The notes: generated by a model not told the origin, from the letters alone. A DNA stretch of 64,000 nucleotides from Kaistella sp. SH40-3 (GCF_030686865.1 NZ_JAQYUS010000007.1:62001-126000), one strand, 5' to 3'; positions 24,857 to 34,488 are shown, counted from the stretch's first letter. Translations and numbers: made by a program.

Positions 24857-27800
24857 TTAATTTCTGTTTTTTAGTAAAACCCAGCCTTTGTAAGTCACGG
24901 GTAAGTTTGTGCCAGGCTCGATCCAGTTTAGAATATACCAATATGTTGCGGTGGGAAGAACGCGACCATTCAGTTTTCCGTCCCAGATATAAGGTTGTTT
25001 TTGGGAGATGAAAATCTGGTTTCCATAACGATCATAGATTTCTATTTTCACGTCCTTTTTAATGTTTAAATCCGAATAATCCAGAACATCATTCTTGCCA
25101 TCATCGTTGGGCGTAATCACATTAATTAGATTGAGAATAAGAAACTCTTTGGTGATGGTTTCGCAATTTTGGGAATCTTTTACATAAACGGTTTGCAGTC
25201 CACGTGGAAGATTAGTAAAGATATTTGAAGTCTGAAAACTTATATTGTCAAGTGAATATAGATAAGCAGGATTTCCGCCAGTTACGAAAACAGTTGCTGT
25301 GTTTCCAGTAACTTCTACATAGTTAATTATTGGAAGTTCGGAGCCGGTGACTTCAACAGTTTGTCTATAGATGCAACCACTGAAACCTAAATCTACATAG
25401 TAAGTCCCAACTCCTACATTAATTTTTGGCGCAGTTTCTCCAGTGCTCCATCTGTAAGAATCAAAGCCAGAACCAGCATCTAGATCTACGGTAAAAGTAG
25501 GGCAGATTTTTTCGTTTTTCAACATCGTCGATTTCTTAGGCGTTTTGATGTTTAATGTTAAAGTGCCAATATTAGGGCATGCATTATTGCTTTCAAATCT
25601 AATATAAAATGTTTTTGAAGCGTTCAGATCTTGATTTGAAGAAATCGGGTTTTGTTTATTTTTTGCCTCGGTTTCCGTTGAGTAGAAAGTATGGAAAACT
25701 GATTGGTCTACTGTAAATTCTGACAGATAATTACTTAAATCCACACTTACGTTTCCGGTAAGTTTGTCGTCACAAACCGAATCTGTAACCAAAGTTTTGC
25801 TTAATGGAATTTTAGCGTCGATAGTAAAATTAATTTGACCCAAAACAACTGGACAACCCGAAGTGTTTTCTACTCTTACATAAACAGAGGTATTCGTAGA
25901 ATAAGACCAGTCATCTGGCAGAAAGTTTGGTGTTCCGTTTTGCTGATGCGTTGGATTTAGATAATATTTTACGATAAATGAGTTGGTGTAATTTGATATA
26001 ATCTGCGAGGAAATTGTAGAGAATTTTATTGGAATACTTCCAGTAAAATGATCATCGCAAAAATTAGAATTATAGTTGTTTATATTCAGAATCGGTGGAC
26101 TGGTAATTTCTAAAGTGATTTTGGCCGTTTTCGTACATCCAAATGCGGAAGTTACCTTTGCATAAACAATTCCTGGATTTGTATTGTAAATGGTGAAGTT
26201 GGAAATTATGTTGTTTAATCCCTGATCAGAATAGTAAAGAATGGTATCGGTTGCATCTGAAGAAATAGTTGCTAAACTTAAATTATACGTTCCAGTTCCA
26301 TCAGAATTTGGACAAACACGAATGGTGTCATCAGTTACTTGTAGCGTTTTGACATTGATGATTTCTTTAAAATATTCGCTGTCTTCTGGTGTTCCTTTAC
26401 CTTCGATATAATATACGAAAACATCTGAGACGTTTGTGGCTAGAGTAGCATTCGGAGTATAAGTAATAATCCCAGTCGCTAAATCTACAGTAGCATTTCC
26501 ATAAAGTGGTTTAATGGTAACTTTAGTTTTGCTAGTGTTAATTGTTTGGGTTGAACTTGTAAATGCTGGCGTAACCGTAGTCGTTTTGCAAGAGCCAATA
26601 GTTAAAGTTGTTGTAGATATTGGCGGACAAATTGCAAACTGGTAAGCAGTCGTTAACTTCGTATCGCAATTCGTTTTTGAAATATTACAGGTGTAATTTC
26701 CAACTCCATGGAGGTCAGGATTAATGAAATAGGTAGTTGCACCTGGAATTATTACTCCATCTAAATACCATTGATATTGGTCATAAGAATCATCAACCTG
26801 TAATAAAACTCCAGAATAGCAATCGCCTGTTTTTGAGATAACGGGTACAGAACTAAATCCTGCAAAATAACCACCGTATCCTACTGCGCCATTTCCAGAA
26901 GCAATACCTGCTGTTACCGATTTAGTGGAATTTACGGTAATGTTTCCGCTCACATTTAAAACGGTGTAAGTTTCCCAGTTCGGATTTCCTGTCACCGGAA
27001 AAGGACCTTGGAAGCCGGAAAGTACGCTTCCATTTACACTTACTGTTGCTCCTTTTTCGGAGATGATATTCAATTTTGCATTATAAGTATCCTGACCAAT
27101 TTGATTGATCGCAGAAATTTCATCAATCTTGTTTGGTAAAAAACAACTGAGTGCAGGAATAAAATTAAAGCCACCTGTTGCATAAACATTTCCGGTAGCA
27201 ACTCCCGCCAATAATTGATAGACATATACATTTTTAGTCGTGGAAATGCTCATGTTGTAGTGATCTTTTAATTGATCAACATAATTACTGGCGCCAAAAA
27301 CGTGATAGTTCCCGGCATTTAGTACAACTCCTGTATCTACGCCATTTATAGTAATATGAGTGTCGTCTTCTGAGGCTACAATAAGAGCAGATTCCATATT
27401 GTTGTCAGAAGGTCCATTTCCTTTTACCATAATGAATTCATTTCCCAGTCGTTCTACTGGGACAGACTGATCCATTAGGATATCATTGTTACTGTTGTTT
27501 TCATTGGTGTAGATGGCATTGAAGTTACCGTTAGTCACGGCAATAGGTTGCGTTGCTTCAATTTTAGCACCAACTAAACCTGCTCTATTTGCTTGGTCAA
27601 AATCACTAATAGCATCAATAATATAAGATTCGCCTTTATTTAAGTTGAATGTTTTTGTTGGGCTGCTTGTTCCATCCGCAAAAACTACCGCTGGATTATA
27701 GCCAGATAGTTTTACCGTAGTATTGTCTTCGGTCGCAATAATTCCTATGGTTGCATTAATGTAATCTTTGGCTGCGGTAAGAGGTGCCATAACTGCAAAA

Positions 27801-28210
27801 AAGTTTTTACCAACTCCTGCTAACCCCTTAGAGGTGATAATTTCTGCGTGATTAGGTACAGAAAATCGATAGTTTGCAAAAAATTTCTTTGTCCCTTTAA
27901 CATGAAGACCCATTGGAACTGGCGTTAACATTTCTGCGGCTGAAACCGTCATCATGAAATTAAAAGGGATGTCAATCGCTTGCGGTCTTCCTTTGGCGAT
28001 TTGTACCGTTGTGTAAAGTACATTGCTATTATAAACTTCAACAGTAAAAGGTGTAGTCTCGCTGGTGGAAAGATAAAGATAACTCTCTGGTTGAAATGAG
28101 CCGTTGGTACTAGGGCTTCCCGCCATTGGAGCGAACCAATGTTCGGTATCCATCTGTGCAGATGCGAATGTGAAAAATAGGGCAAAAACTAAAGAAAGTA
28201 AATTTTTCAA
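24857..28210 (-). CDS. large secreted protein with IgGFc-binding-like N-terminus and T9SS type B sorting domain
   Basis: 1117 residues. Signal peptide (about 1-18), then a domain resembling the IgGFc-binding N-terminal family (THWFAP-type start DTEHWFAPMAG, repeated IIATEDNTTVKLSGYNP and VASEDDTHITINGVDTG motifs) to about residue 450. A long middle of Ig-like and beta-rich repeats follows, with Cys pairs (CPNSDGTGTYNLS, CDDHFTGSIPIKFS, CDDKLTGNVSVDLS). The C-terminal about 85 residues are a gliding-motility-type CHU_C / T9SS type B signal: NVITPNDDGKND, VKIEIYDRYGNQIF, YIWDGKLNGR, TATYWYILNW. Expected cell-surface protein; ligand unknown. Confidence 0.9.
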   Translation of the reverse strand: MKNLLSLVFALFFTFASAQMDTEHWFAPMAGSPSTNGSFQPESYLYLSTSETTPFTVEVYNSNVLYTTVQIAKGRPQAIDIPFNFMMTVSAAEMLTPVPMGLHVKGTKKFFANYRFSVPNHAEIITSKGLAGVGKNFFAVMAPLTAAKDYINATIGIIATEDNTTVKLSGYNPAVVFADGTSSPTKTFNLNKGESYIIDAISDFDQANRAGLVGAKIEATQPIAVTNGNFNAIYTNENNSNNDILMDQSVPVERLGNEFIMVKGNGPSDNNMESALIVASEDDTHITINGVDTGVVLNAGNYHVFGASNYVDQLKDHYNMSISTTKNVYVYQLLAGVATGNVYATGGFNFIPALSCFLPNKIDEISAINQIGQDTYNAKLNIISEKGATVSVNGSVLSGFQGPFPVTGNPNWETYTVLNVSGNITVNSTKSVTAGIASGNGAVGYGGYFAGFSSVPVISKTGDCYSGVLLQVDDSYDQYQWYLDGVIIPGATTYFINPDLHGVGNYTCNISKTNCDTKLTTAYQFAICPPISTTTLTIGSCKTTTVTPAFTSSTQTINTSKTKVTIKPLYGNATVDLATGIITYTPNATLATNVSDVFVYYIEGKGTPEDSEYFKEIINVKTLQVTDDTIRVCPNSDGTGTYNLSLATISSDATDTILYYSDQGLNNIISNFTIYNTNPGIVYAKVTSAFGCTKTAKITLEITSPPILNINNYNSNFCDDHFTGSIPIKFSTISSQIISNYTNSFIVKYYLNPTHQQNGTPNFLPDDWSYSTNTSVYVRVENTSGCPVVLGQINFTIDAKIPLSKTLVTDSVCDDKLTGNVSVDLSNYLSEFTVDQSVFHTFYSTETEAKNKQNPISSNQDLNASKTFYIRFESNNACPNIGTLTLNIKTPKKSTMLKNEKICPTFTVDLDAGSGFDSYRWSTGETAPKINVGVGTYYVDLGFSGCIYRQTVEVTGSELPIINYVEVTGNTATVFVTGGNPAYLYSLDNISFQTSNIFTNLPRGLQTVYVKDSQNCETITKEFLILNLINVITPNDDGKNDVLDYSDLNIKKDVKIEIYDRYGNQIFISQKQPYIWDGKLNGRVLPTATYWYILNWIEPGTNLPVTYKGWVLLKNRN

Positions 28211-28230
28211 TGATATAAAAATTAAGGCTA

Positions 28231-28238
28231 CAAAATTA
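28231..28238 (-). promoter_or_regulatory. -7 box for T9SS type B gene
   Basis: TAATTTTG on the minus strand, 20 bases before the ATG at 28210, directly after the tsf terminator. Confidence 0.55.
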
Positions 28239-28253
28239 CTTCTAATTACCCGA

Positions 28254-28288
28254 TAAAAAAATCTCTTTCTAAATTATAGAAAGAGATT
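28254..28288 (-). terminator. terminator of tsf
   Basis: Arms AATCTCTTTCT (28260-28270) and AGAAAGAGATT (28278-28288); on the minus strand the stem is followed by a run of T. Confidence 0.85.
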
Positions 28289-28310
28289 ATAATAATATTA
28301 AAGTTTATTA

Positions 28311-29135
28311 TTAAGTAAGACTTGCTCTTACAAAACCTACAACTTTTAAATCGCTGTTTACTGATTTTACATAGTCCGCAACAGACACTGCTGAATCTTT
28401 AATGAAAGACTGGTGAACCAAAGTGTTGTCTTTGTAGAATCTCTGCATTTTACCTTTAAGGATATTATCGATAATGTTTGCAGGTTTTCCTTCTTTTGTC
28501 AATAATTCTCTTTCGATTTCTAATTCTTTATCAATCGTCTCCTGAGAAACCATAGTTTCATCTAATGCGATTGGGTTCATCGCAGCAACTTGCATTGATA
28601 CAGATTTTGCAACCTCTACTGCACCATCTACGTTTGCAGATAAAGAAGTAATTGCAGCAATTTTATTTCCTGCGTGGATATAAGCACCTAAGAATGGTCC
28701 TTCAATTCTTTCGAATGCACCGATTTCAATTTTCTCACCGATAACACCGGTTTGCTCGATTAACTTTTCAGCAACCGTCATTCCGTGGAAATCAGAAGCC
28801 AAAAATTCTTCTTTGTTTGCATACATAACTGCTTGCTCAGCCAATTCATGTGCTAATTCAACGAAATTATCATTTTTTGCAACGAAGTCTGTTTCGCAAT
28901 TTAAAGCGATAATTGCACCCATGGTGTTGTCTTGGTTTACTTTTGCAATTACAGCACCTTCGTGAGAATCTCTGTCTGCTCTGTTAGCGGCAACTTTCTG
29001 ACCTTTTTTTCTAAGGTTTTCAATTGCTTTATCGAAGTCTCCTTCCGCTTCTACCAACGCTTTTTTGCAGTCCATCATTCCTGCGCCTGTAATGTTTCTT
29101 AATTTAGCTACATCTGCAGCAACTGGTGTATACAT
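28311..29135 (-). CDS. tsf: translation elongation factor Ts
   Basis: Nucleotide exchange factor for EF-Tu. 274 residues. N-terminal UBA-like domain VAKLRNITGAGMMDCKKALVEAEGDFDKAIENLRKKG (TGAGMMDCK is the signature), then SHEGAVIAKVN, LNCETDFVAKNDNF and two core subdomains ending RFYKDNTLVHQSFIKD. In most bacteria tsf follows rpsB; here the upstream neighbour is a divergent secreted-protein gene and rpsB is not in the window. It has its own promoter and terminator, so it is transcribed alone. Confidence 0.98.
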   Translation of the reverse strand: MYTPVAADVAKLRNITGAGMMDCKKALVEAEGDFDKAIENLRKKGQKVAANRADRDSHEGAVIAKVNQDNTMGAIIALNCETDFVAKNDNFVELAHELAEQAVMYANKEEFLASDFHGMTVAEKLIEQTGVIGEKIEIGAFERIEGPFLGAYIHAGNKIAAITSLSANVDGAVEVAKSVSMQVAAMNPIALDETMVSQETIDKELEIERELLTKEGKPANIIDNILKGKMQRFYKDNTLVHQSFIKDSAVSVADYVKSVNSDLKVVGFVRASLT

Positions 29136-29189
29136 ATTCTTGTTTTTTATATTAAAAATTGATTAAGTTAGCTATGTTTTTAAGCCTTG

Positions 29190-29197
29190 CAAAGATA
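29190..29197 (-). promoter_or_regulatory. -7 box for tsf
   Basis: TATCTTTG on the minus strand, about 54 bases before the tsf ATG; no well-placed -33 TTTG. Confidence 0.55.
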
Positions 29198-29272
29198 ATA
29201 AATTTCGCACAAACTAAAAAGGTTAATTTTTCGTTCTTAAAAATATCTAAAAATCTAAAAACTAATCCATTG

Positions 29273-29851
29273 ATGAAAAGATTTATCTATTTCCTATTTT
29301 TATTTATTTCAATTTTTTCTTACGCGCAATCAAAATATACCGTTGGCCAAGTTGAAAATAGTAAAGACCCGCAAGTAATTGCCAATTTTATTAAATTCAA
29401 TCCGAATCATCCCAAGACTCCTGAATTTAAAAGAAAACTTTTTGCAGTAATCAACAGTGATAAAACTCCGGCGCAACAGGCAAAAGTTGCTAAACCTAGC
29501 ATTACACCAGTCAGTACGAGCAAACTTAAAAATGAAGTAAAAAGAGATGTCAGTAAAAACGGAACGAATACCAACCATAAAAGAACCGAAGATTTACTAA
29601 ATCATCTTTTCAATACTGATTCCAGCAGCAAAACTGCTTATGTTCAAATTGTGAATAGATCCAAATGCAATCTGATCGTAAAACTTAGTGGAAAGAGATT
29701 TTATAATCTGAATGTTCCGGCAAATAACGAAAATTTCATTATGGTAGATAAAGGAAGTTATTCCATAACAACGATGGTTTGTGATGCGAAATATTCTTCA
29801 ACAAAAAATATTGGAAAAGATATTGTAATCACTTTAAATCCGCCGAAATAA
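29273..29851 (+). CDS. small secreted protein, possibly DUF6759
   Basis: 192 residues from ATG 29273, where a clean signal peptide begins (..LFLFISIFSYAQ, about 1-19); earlier starts would add a long polar tail. A linker rich in Lys, Thr and Pro is followed by a C-terminal beta domain: YVQIVNRSKCNLIVKLSGKRFYN, NVPANNENFIMVDKGSYSI, CDAKYSSTKNI, IVITLNPPK. This resembles the Chryseobacterium family I recall as DUF6759; function unknown. It is convergent with trmN6, with 2 bases between stop codons. Confidence 0.75.
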   Translation: MKRFIYFLFLFISIFSYAQSKYTVGQVENSKDPQVIANFIKFNPNHPKTPEFKRKLFAVINSDKTPAQQAKVAKPSITPVSTSKLKNEVKRDVSKNGTNTNHKRTEDLLNHLFNTDSSSKTAYVQIVNRSKCNLIVKLSGKRFYNLNVPANNENFIMVDKGSYSITTMVCDAKYSSTKNIGKDIVITLNPPK

Positions 29852-29853
29852 TT

Positions 29854-30549
29854 TTATTTTAAAAATTGATGAAAGTCTTTAGTGAGTTTTAGATATTCGT
29901 CTGTGTATTTTCGTGGTGTTTTTTCTAATACGAGTTCAGATTCGATTACTTCTTTTTTCTGAAAACCAAATTCTAATACTAATCTTTTAGGTTTAGAATC
30001 TCTGATTCCGTAAATCAATATCTTCTTTTCTAAATATAAGGCATGCTTATTACAATGCTTTTCGAAAAGTACGCCAGAATCGAAAGGTATAATTACAGAG
30101 AACAATCCGTTTTCGGACAAGAATTTTGCCGAATTCTCAATTAAAAATTCAAAGGAAAGTTCAGTTTGCTGTCTTGCAATGATGTCTTTGCTTGATTGGT
30201 TTTCTTCAAAGTAAGGTGGATTAGAAACGATTAAATCATATTTCTCGGTCGAATTAAAATTTCGGTAATCTTGTAGATTAACCTTTAATCGATCTCTAAA
30301 AGGAGCGTTTTCAAAATTTTCTTTTGCAAGTTCTACTGCATTTTCATTAATGTCGATGGCATGAATTTTTGCTGCAGGATTTCGCTGAGCCAACATCAAA
30401 GAAATTAAACCCGTTCCAGTTCCAACTTCCAGAATTTTTTTTGCATTGTTTGTGCTTGAACATGCACCGAGCAAAACGCCATCAGTTCCTACTCGGAATA
30501 CGTCTTTTGATTGCTGAATGCTGAATTGTTTAAACTGAAAAGGTTTCAC
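29854..30549 (-). CDS. trmN6: tRNA1(Val) (adenine-37-N6)-methyltransferase
   Basis: 231 residues, Rossmann SAM-dependent methyltransferase. SAM motif ILEVGTGTGLISLMLAQR, acidic AIDINENAVELAKENF, and the catalytic NPPY in DLIVSNPPYFEE that is typical of N6-adenine methylases of the YfiC/TrmN6 family; the N-terminal FKQFSIQQSKDVFRVGTDGVLLGA is also characteristic. Expected to modify A37 of tRNA-Val. It is the third gene of a minus-strand unit: 14 bases after the sensor kinase gene. Confidence 0.9.
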   Translation of the reverse strand: MKPFQFKQFSIQQSKDVFRVGTDGVLLGACSSTNNAKKILEVGTGTGLISLMLAQRNPAAKIHAIDINENAVELAKENFENAPFRDRLKVNLQDYRNFNSTEKYDLIVSNPPYFEENQSSKDIIARQQTELSFEFLIENSAKFLSENGLFSVIIPFDSGVLFEKHCNKHALYLEKKILIYGIRDSKPKRLVLEFGFQKKEVIESELVLEKTPRKYTDEYLKLTKDFHQFLK

Positions 30550-30563
30550 TAAAAGGAATAATT

Positions 30564-32018
30564 TTATAAATTATTTGGAAGAGAAATGATGAATGATGTT
30601 CCTTTTCCGACTTCAGATTTTACAGAAATTTCTCCCTTGTAATCCTCAACCATTTTACGAACCATGGTTAAGCCAAGTCCCATTCCGCTCGATTTGGAGG
30701 TGAAGTTTGGTTCGAAAATCCGACAGAGATGTTCTTCCGGTATTCCAACACCTTTATCTTCTACCGTGATGATAATTCTTTTTTGTCTTTGTTCAATGTC
30801 AACATTAATGATGTTTTCTCGCTCATCATCACTCGCTTGTCTTGCATTCGAAACCAAATTGGTGATTATCCTGGACAAATAAATCTTGTCCATTTCTATC
30901 ATTATTTTTTCTTTGTTTGCATGAAAATAAATTTTTTCATCGCTGAAAATATTTATGATGTTGCGTATTTCTTTGTTTAAGTTAAAGATCTCCTTGTTTT
31001 TTTCCGGCAACTGTGCGAATTGAGAAAATGCATTTGCAACGGTTGCCACCAAATCGATTTGATCGACCATTGTTTTACTTAAATGTTTTACTTTATCAAG
31101 GATTTTCGGATCATTTGGATCAAATTTTCTTTCGAAATTTTGAATGGTTAATTTCATTGGAGTTAAAGGATTCTTTACTTCATGTGCAACTTGTTTTGCC
31201 ATTTCCCGCCACGCCTCTTCTTTATCTTTAAAACTAAGCCTTTCCTTTTGTTCGTTAATCTGAAGAATCATTTTATTATACGCTTTCACTAATTGATTCA
31301 ATTCATCATTTTTATAATATCGAATGGGTTTGGGGTCGTCATCAAAAACATTAATCCGATTAATTAAGTCAGAAAACTTGGTTACTGCTTTGGTCAGATT
31401 ATTAGAGATGATCCAACTCAGCCATACACCGAAACCAATTACGAGAAGATTAACGATGATGATATAATTCAGATATTTATTGAAAACATCCACATAAGAA
31501 GAATCGTTGTGATAATAGGGGAAATAAACAATAGCGATGGGCTCCAACATATTGTTTTTTAAAATCATATAAGAAGAAGTTACATTGGCTTCAGTCTTCT
31601 TATCATAACTTCTGAAATCTACTCTTTTGTCGCTTTTTAAAACCTGATTTACTACTTCTAAAGGGATTTTCTTAATAGGAATTAAGTGTACGTCTTTATT
31701 AGATATAAGATAATCACCCTCTAAATCATAAATAATGATATCTTGACTATTAATGTCTGCAATCTCGAAAATTGTGTTCGACAATATTTTCGGAAGATTA
31801 TCAGTTTGTACCTGAGTGTGACTTACTGCATAATCCAGAGCCGACATGAGCGACTCTGATCTTTTCTGCAAGTCGGTTTTGCTTTGCTCCGTAGCATTAC
31901 TCTTTAAAATAAAATAGGAGAGCGTAGAAGAACCTGTGATGCTTAGAAAACAAATCAGCAGAAATCCCCAAAAAACTCTGTTTCTTAAACTATAACCTTT
32001 GTATTTAGAGAACGGCAT
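30564..32018 (-). CDS. membrane sensor histidine kinase, NtrY-like, orphan
   Basis: 484 residues. Two membrane helices (about 13-36 and 184-205) enclose a periplasmic domain of about 145 residues (CACHE/PAS-like, with [14 protein letters not shown]). A HAMP-like linker follows, then the phosphoacceptor helix [13 protein letters not shown] with His 279, the N box [12 protein letters not shown]1 [13 protein letters not shown] box [17 protein letters not shown], and G2. The [11 protein letters not shown] variant is typical of NtrY kinases. No response regulator gene lies nearby. The start overlaps the end of ribE by 14 bases, linking expression to riboflavin synthase. Confidence 0.92.
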   Translation of the reverse strand: MPFSKYKGYSLRNRVFWGFLLICFLSITGSSTLSYFILKSNATEQSKTDLQKRSESLMSALDYAVSHTQVQTDNLPKILSNTIFEIADINSQDIIIYDLEGDYLISNKDVHLIPIKKIPLEVVNQVLKSDKRVDFRSYDKKTEANVTSSYMILKNNMLEPIAIVYFPYYHNDSSYVDVFNKYLNYIIIVNLLVIGFGVWLSWIISNNLTKAVTKFSDLINRINVFDDDPKPIRYYKNDELNQLVKAYNKMILQINEQKERLSFKDKEEAWREMAKQVAHEVKNPLTPMKLTIQNFERKFDPNDPKILDKVKHLSKTMVDQIDLVATVANAFSQFAQLPEKNKEIFNLNKEIRNIINIFSDEKIYFHANKEKIMIEMDKIYLSRIITNLVSNARQASDDERENIINVDIEQRQKRIIITVEDKGVGIPEEHLCRIFEPNFTSKSSGMGLGLTMVRKMVEDYKGEISVKSEVGKGTSFIISLPNNL

Positions 32019-32601
32019 TTTTTTTCATCAGTTTATTTACATATTTCCCAATAATGTCAAATTCAAGATTTACAGTATCTCCGATTTTTAAATTTTTCAT
32101 ATTGGTGAATTCCCAAGTATAAGGAATAATTGCTACTGAAAAATCATCTGATCCACTTTCTGCTACCGTTAAGCTAATTCCGTTCAACGTAATCGAACCT
32201 TGTGGAACAGTCGTGTATTCATCTGAATTTTCATAGGAAATAGTCATGATAAAACTTCCATCTTTGTCTTGTATATTTTCTACGATACCTGTTCTATCAA
32301 CATGTCCTTGAACCAAGTGACCATCGAGCCGACCATTGAACTTCAAACAGCGTTCCAAATTAACTTCGGTTCCAACTTTCCACTTTCCGAGATTTGTTTT
32401 TTCTAAAGTTTCATCAATCGCAGTGACCCGATAATTGGTTTCCGTAATTTCCACCACCGTTAAGCAACAGCCGTTGTGTGCTAAACTTTGGTCGATTTTT
32501 AATTCTTGAGTGAAAGGGCAATTTAAAATAAAATCAATATTGCTTTCGTTATGATTGATCGCCTCCACGATTCCAGTGGCTTCTACAATTCCTGTGAACA
32601 T
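32005..32601 (-). CDS. ribE: riboflavin synthase alpha chain
   Basis: Dismutates two 6,7-dimethyl-8-ribityllumazine molecules to riboflavin. 198 residues with two lumazine-binding repeats: MFTGIVEATG at the start, NGCCLTVVEI in the first, GHLVQGHVDRTG at the junction and NGISLTVAE in the second. No FMN riboswitch is recognised in the 119 bases upstream. First gene of the ribE / kinase / trmN6 group. Confidence 0.96.
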   Translation of the reverse strand: MFTGIVEATGIVEAINHNESNIDFILNCPFTQELKIDQSLAHNGCCLTVVEITETNYRVTAIDETLEKTNLGKWKVGTEVNLERCLKFNGRLDGHLVQGHVDRTGIVENIQDKDGSFIMTISYENSDEYTTVPQGSITLNGISLTVAESGSDDFSVAIIPYTWEFTNMKNLKIGDTVNLEFDIIGKYVNKLMKKNAVL

Positions 32602-32680
32602 GTTTTTAATATTTTTAAAAGAAAAGATGAACTAAAAATCGATTAATTCGATAAAGTAATAGTAGTTCATCCTAAATTGT

Positions 32681-32688
32681 TAAATTTG
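32681..32688 (+). promoter_or_regulatory. -7 box for pdxA
   Basis: TAAATTTG, exact TAnnTTTG match, 32 bases before the pdxA ATG. -33 weak. Confidence 0.55.
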
Positions 32689-32720
32689 TAAAATTCAATT
32701 AATTTTCAAAGATAATAAAA

Positions 32721-33809
32721 ATGAGTCCGAAACAACATAAAATAAAAGTGGGAATTTCTATCGGTGATTACAATGGAATTGGTCCAGAAATCATCATGAA
32801 ATCTCTGAAAGATAAATCAATTACCGATTTTTTTACACCCATTATTTTTGGTTCCGGAAAATTATTTACCTACCAGAAAAATATTTTTAAACTTCAACAT
32901 AATTTTAATTATATCACAGAAGTTTCCCAGGCTCAGGATGATAAAATCAATATGGTTAATTTGTGGAAAGATAATGTGAATGTTGATTTGGGGACGCCTA
33001 CAGAAGAATCTACGCGTATGGCAATCGATTCTTTAGAAGCAGCAACTAACGCTTTGATGAATGGTGAAGTTGATGTTTTGGTTACGGCTCCCATTAACAA
33101 AGAGGAAATGATGAAGCACGGTTTTCAGCATGCTGGCCACACTGGTTATTTAGAAGAAAAGTTTGGTAAAAAAGGACTCATGTTTTTAGTTACTGATGAT
33201 TTGAAAGTTGCAGTTTCTACCCATCATATTCCAATTTCAGAAGTTGCGGCAAATATTTCTAAAGAGAAAATTAAAAAACAAATTAAACTTTTGAACCAAT
33301 GTTTGATTGAAGATTTCTGTATTGAAAGACCGAAAATTGCAGTTTTGGGTTTAAATCCACACGCTGGCGATGGCGGTGCAATTGGTAAAGAAGAGATTGA
33401 AATTATAGAACCGGCAATTCGTGAATTATTCGATAATGGGATTATGGTTTTTGGACCTTATCCAGCAGACAGTTATTTTCAGCCAAGTAAATATAAAAAT
33501 TTCGATGCTGTTTTAGCGATGTATCATGATCAAGGATTAGCGCCGTTCAAAACACTGGCTTATGAAGAAGGTGTAAATTACACTGCAGGTTTACCTTTTA
33601 TAAGAACTTCTCCAGATCACGGAGTTGCTTATGATATTGCCGGAAAAAACATTGCAGATGAACAGAGTTTTTCAGAAGCGATCTTTATGGCAATTAAAAT
33701 TTTTAAGAATAGAAAGGAATATAATGACTTAATGACTAACCGGATGCAACCTCGTAGAAGTAACTCTAGCAACAATGCAGAAGAGGATTTGCCGGTTGAT
33801 CGGGCATAG
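32721..33809 (+). CDS. pdxA: 4-hydroxythreonine-4-phosphate dehydrogenase
   Basis: NAD-dependent step of pyridoxal 5'-phosphate synthesis (DXP-dependent route). 362 residues. Motifs: VGISIGDYNGIGPEII at the N-terminus, TAPINKEEMMKHGFQHAGHTGYLEE with metal-binding His, LGLNPHAGDGGAIG, YHDQGLAPFKTL, and RTSPDHGVAYDIAGK. It carries a C-terminal tail of about 25 polar residues (RMQPRRSNSSNNAEED..) beyond the usual end. It is followed by a new promoter, so it is probably monocistronic. Confidence 0.97.
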   Translation: MSPKQHKIKVGISIGDYNGIGPEIIMKSLKDKSITDFFTPIIFGSGKLFTYQKNIFKLQHNFNYITEVSQAQDDKINMVNLWKDNVNVDLGTPTEESTRMAIDSLEAATNALMNGEVDVLVTAPINKEEMMKHGFQHAGHTGYLEEKFGKKGLMFLVTDDLKVAVSTHHIPISEVAANISKEKIKKQIKLLNQCLIEDFCIERPKIAVLGLNPHAGDGGAIGKEEIEIIEPAIRELFDNGIMVFGPYPADSYFQPSKYKNFDAVLAMYHDQGLAPFKTLAYEEGVNYTAGLPFIRTSPDHGVAYDIAGKNIADEQSFSEAIFMAIKIFKNRKEYNDLMTNRMQPRRSNSSNNAEEDLPVDRA

Positions 33810-33854
33810 TAAATTACTCCAAAAAACATTTACTAGATATTTGTTTAAGATTAA

Positions 33855-33885
33855 TTTGTAATATTAAAAAAAATGCATATTTTTG
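33855..33885 (+). promoter_or_regulatory. promoter of DUF177-rpmF operon
   Basis: TTTG (33855-33858), 19 bases, TATTTTTG (33878-33885): a full match to the Bacteroidota consensus, 12 bases before the ATG at 33898, so the leader is very short. Confidence 0.8.
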
Positions 33886-33897
33886 CACACTCATTTT

Positions 33898-34413
33898 ATG
33901 GACAAGTTTAGAAACTACGAGATAGTGTTTTCAGGACTTAAAAACGGAAAACACGAGTTCAGGTTTGAGATAGATAAGAAGTTCTTTCAACTTTTCGATA
34001 CTGAACAGGAATTTACAGAACCTAAAATAGTTGCTGATATCCTTATGGATAAGCATACTACTTTTTTAGAATTTTGGATTAAAACTTCGGGGACCGTCAG
34101 TTTAGTTTGTGATATTACAAACAAAAATTTTGAATATCCTATCGAACATGAGATTGAAGTTTTGGTAAATTTCGGGGAAGAATTTGATGACAGTAATGTC
34201 GATGTGATTACCATTCCAAGAACGGATCACGCCTTCAATGCTTCGCAATTGATTTATGAAGATGTCATGTTGTCAATCCCAATGAAAAAAGTTTCTCCAG
34301 ATATTTCTGAGGAAGATTTAGAGATACTTGAAAAGTTCAGTCCGCAGGAAGAGATAGAAGAAGAACCAGCAATTGACCCACGGTGGGAAGCATTGAAGAA
34401 ATTTAAAGATTAA
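33898..34413 (+). CDS. DUF177 (YceD-like) protein
   Basis: 171 residues from ATG 33898; a start at 33883 would lie inside the leader right after the -7 box. Family features: N-terminal beta strands (FRNYEIVFSGLKNGKHEFRFEIDKKFF), SLVCDITNKNFEYPIEHEIEVLVNF in the centre, the acidic C-terminal region with EDLEILEKFSPQEE, ending DPRWEALKKFKD as in YceD proteins. YceD/DUF177 genes sit upstream of rpmF in many bacteria and plants use a relative for 23S rRNA processing; a role in ribosome assembly is inferred. rpmF follows 75 bases later. Confidence 0.92.
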   Translation: MDKFRNYEIVFSGLKNGKHEFRFEIDKKFFQLFDTEQEFTEPKIVADILMDKHTTFLEFWIKTSGTVSLVCDITNKNFEYPIEHEIEVLVNFGEEFDDSNVDVITIPRTDHAFNASQLIYEDVMLSIPMKKVSPDISEEDLEILEKFSPQEEIEEEPAIDPRWEALKKFKD

Positions 34414-34488
34414 TATTAAATAGTTTAAAATGATGAGAATTGAGAAATCAAATACTCATCGCTCATCAAATTAAAAAATTATTAGAAA

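Noticed and set aside
32602-32720. Possible FMN riboswitch before ribE
   Set aside because: The region is too short and has none of the conserved RFN stem sequences.
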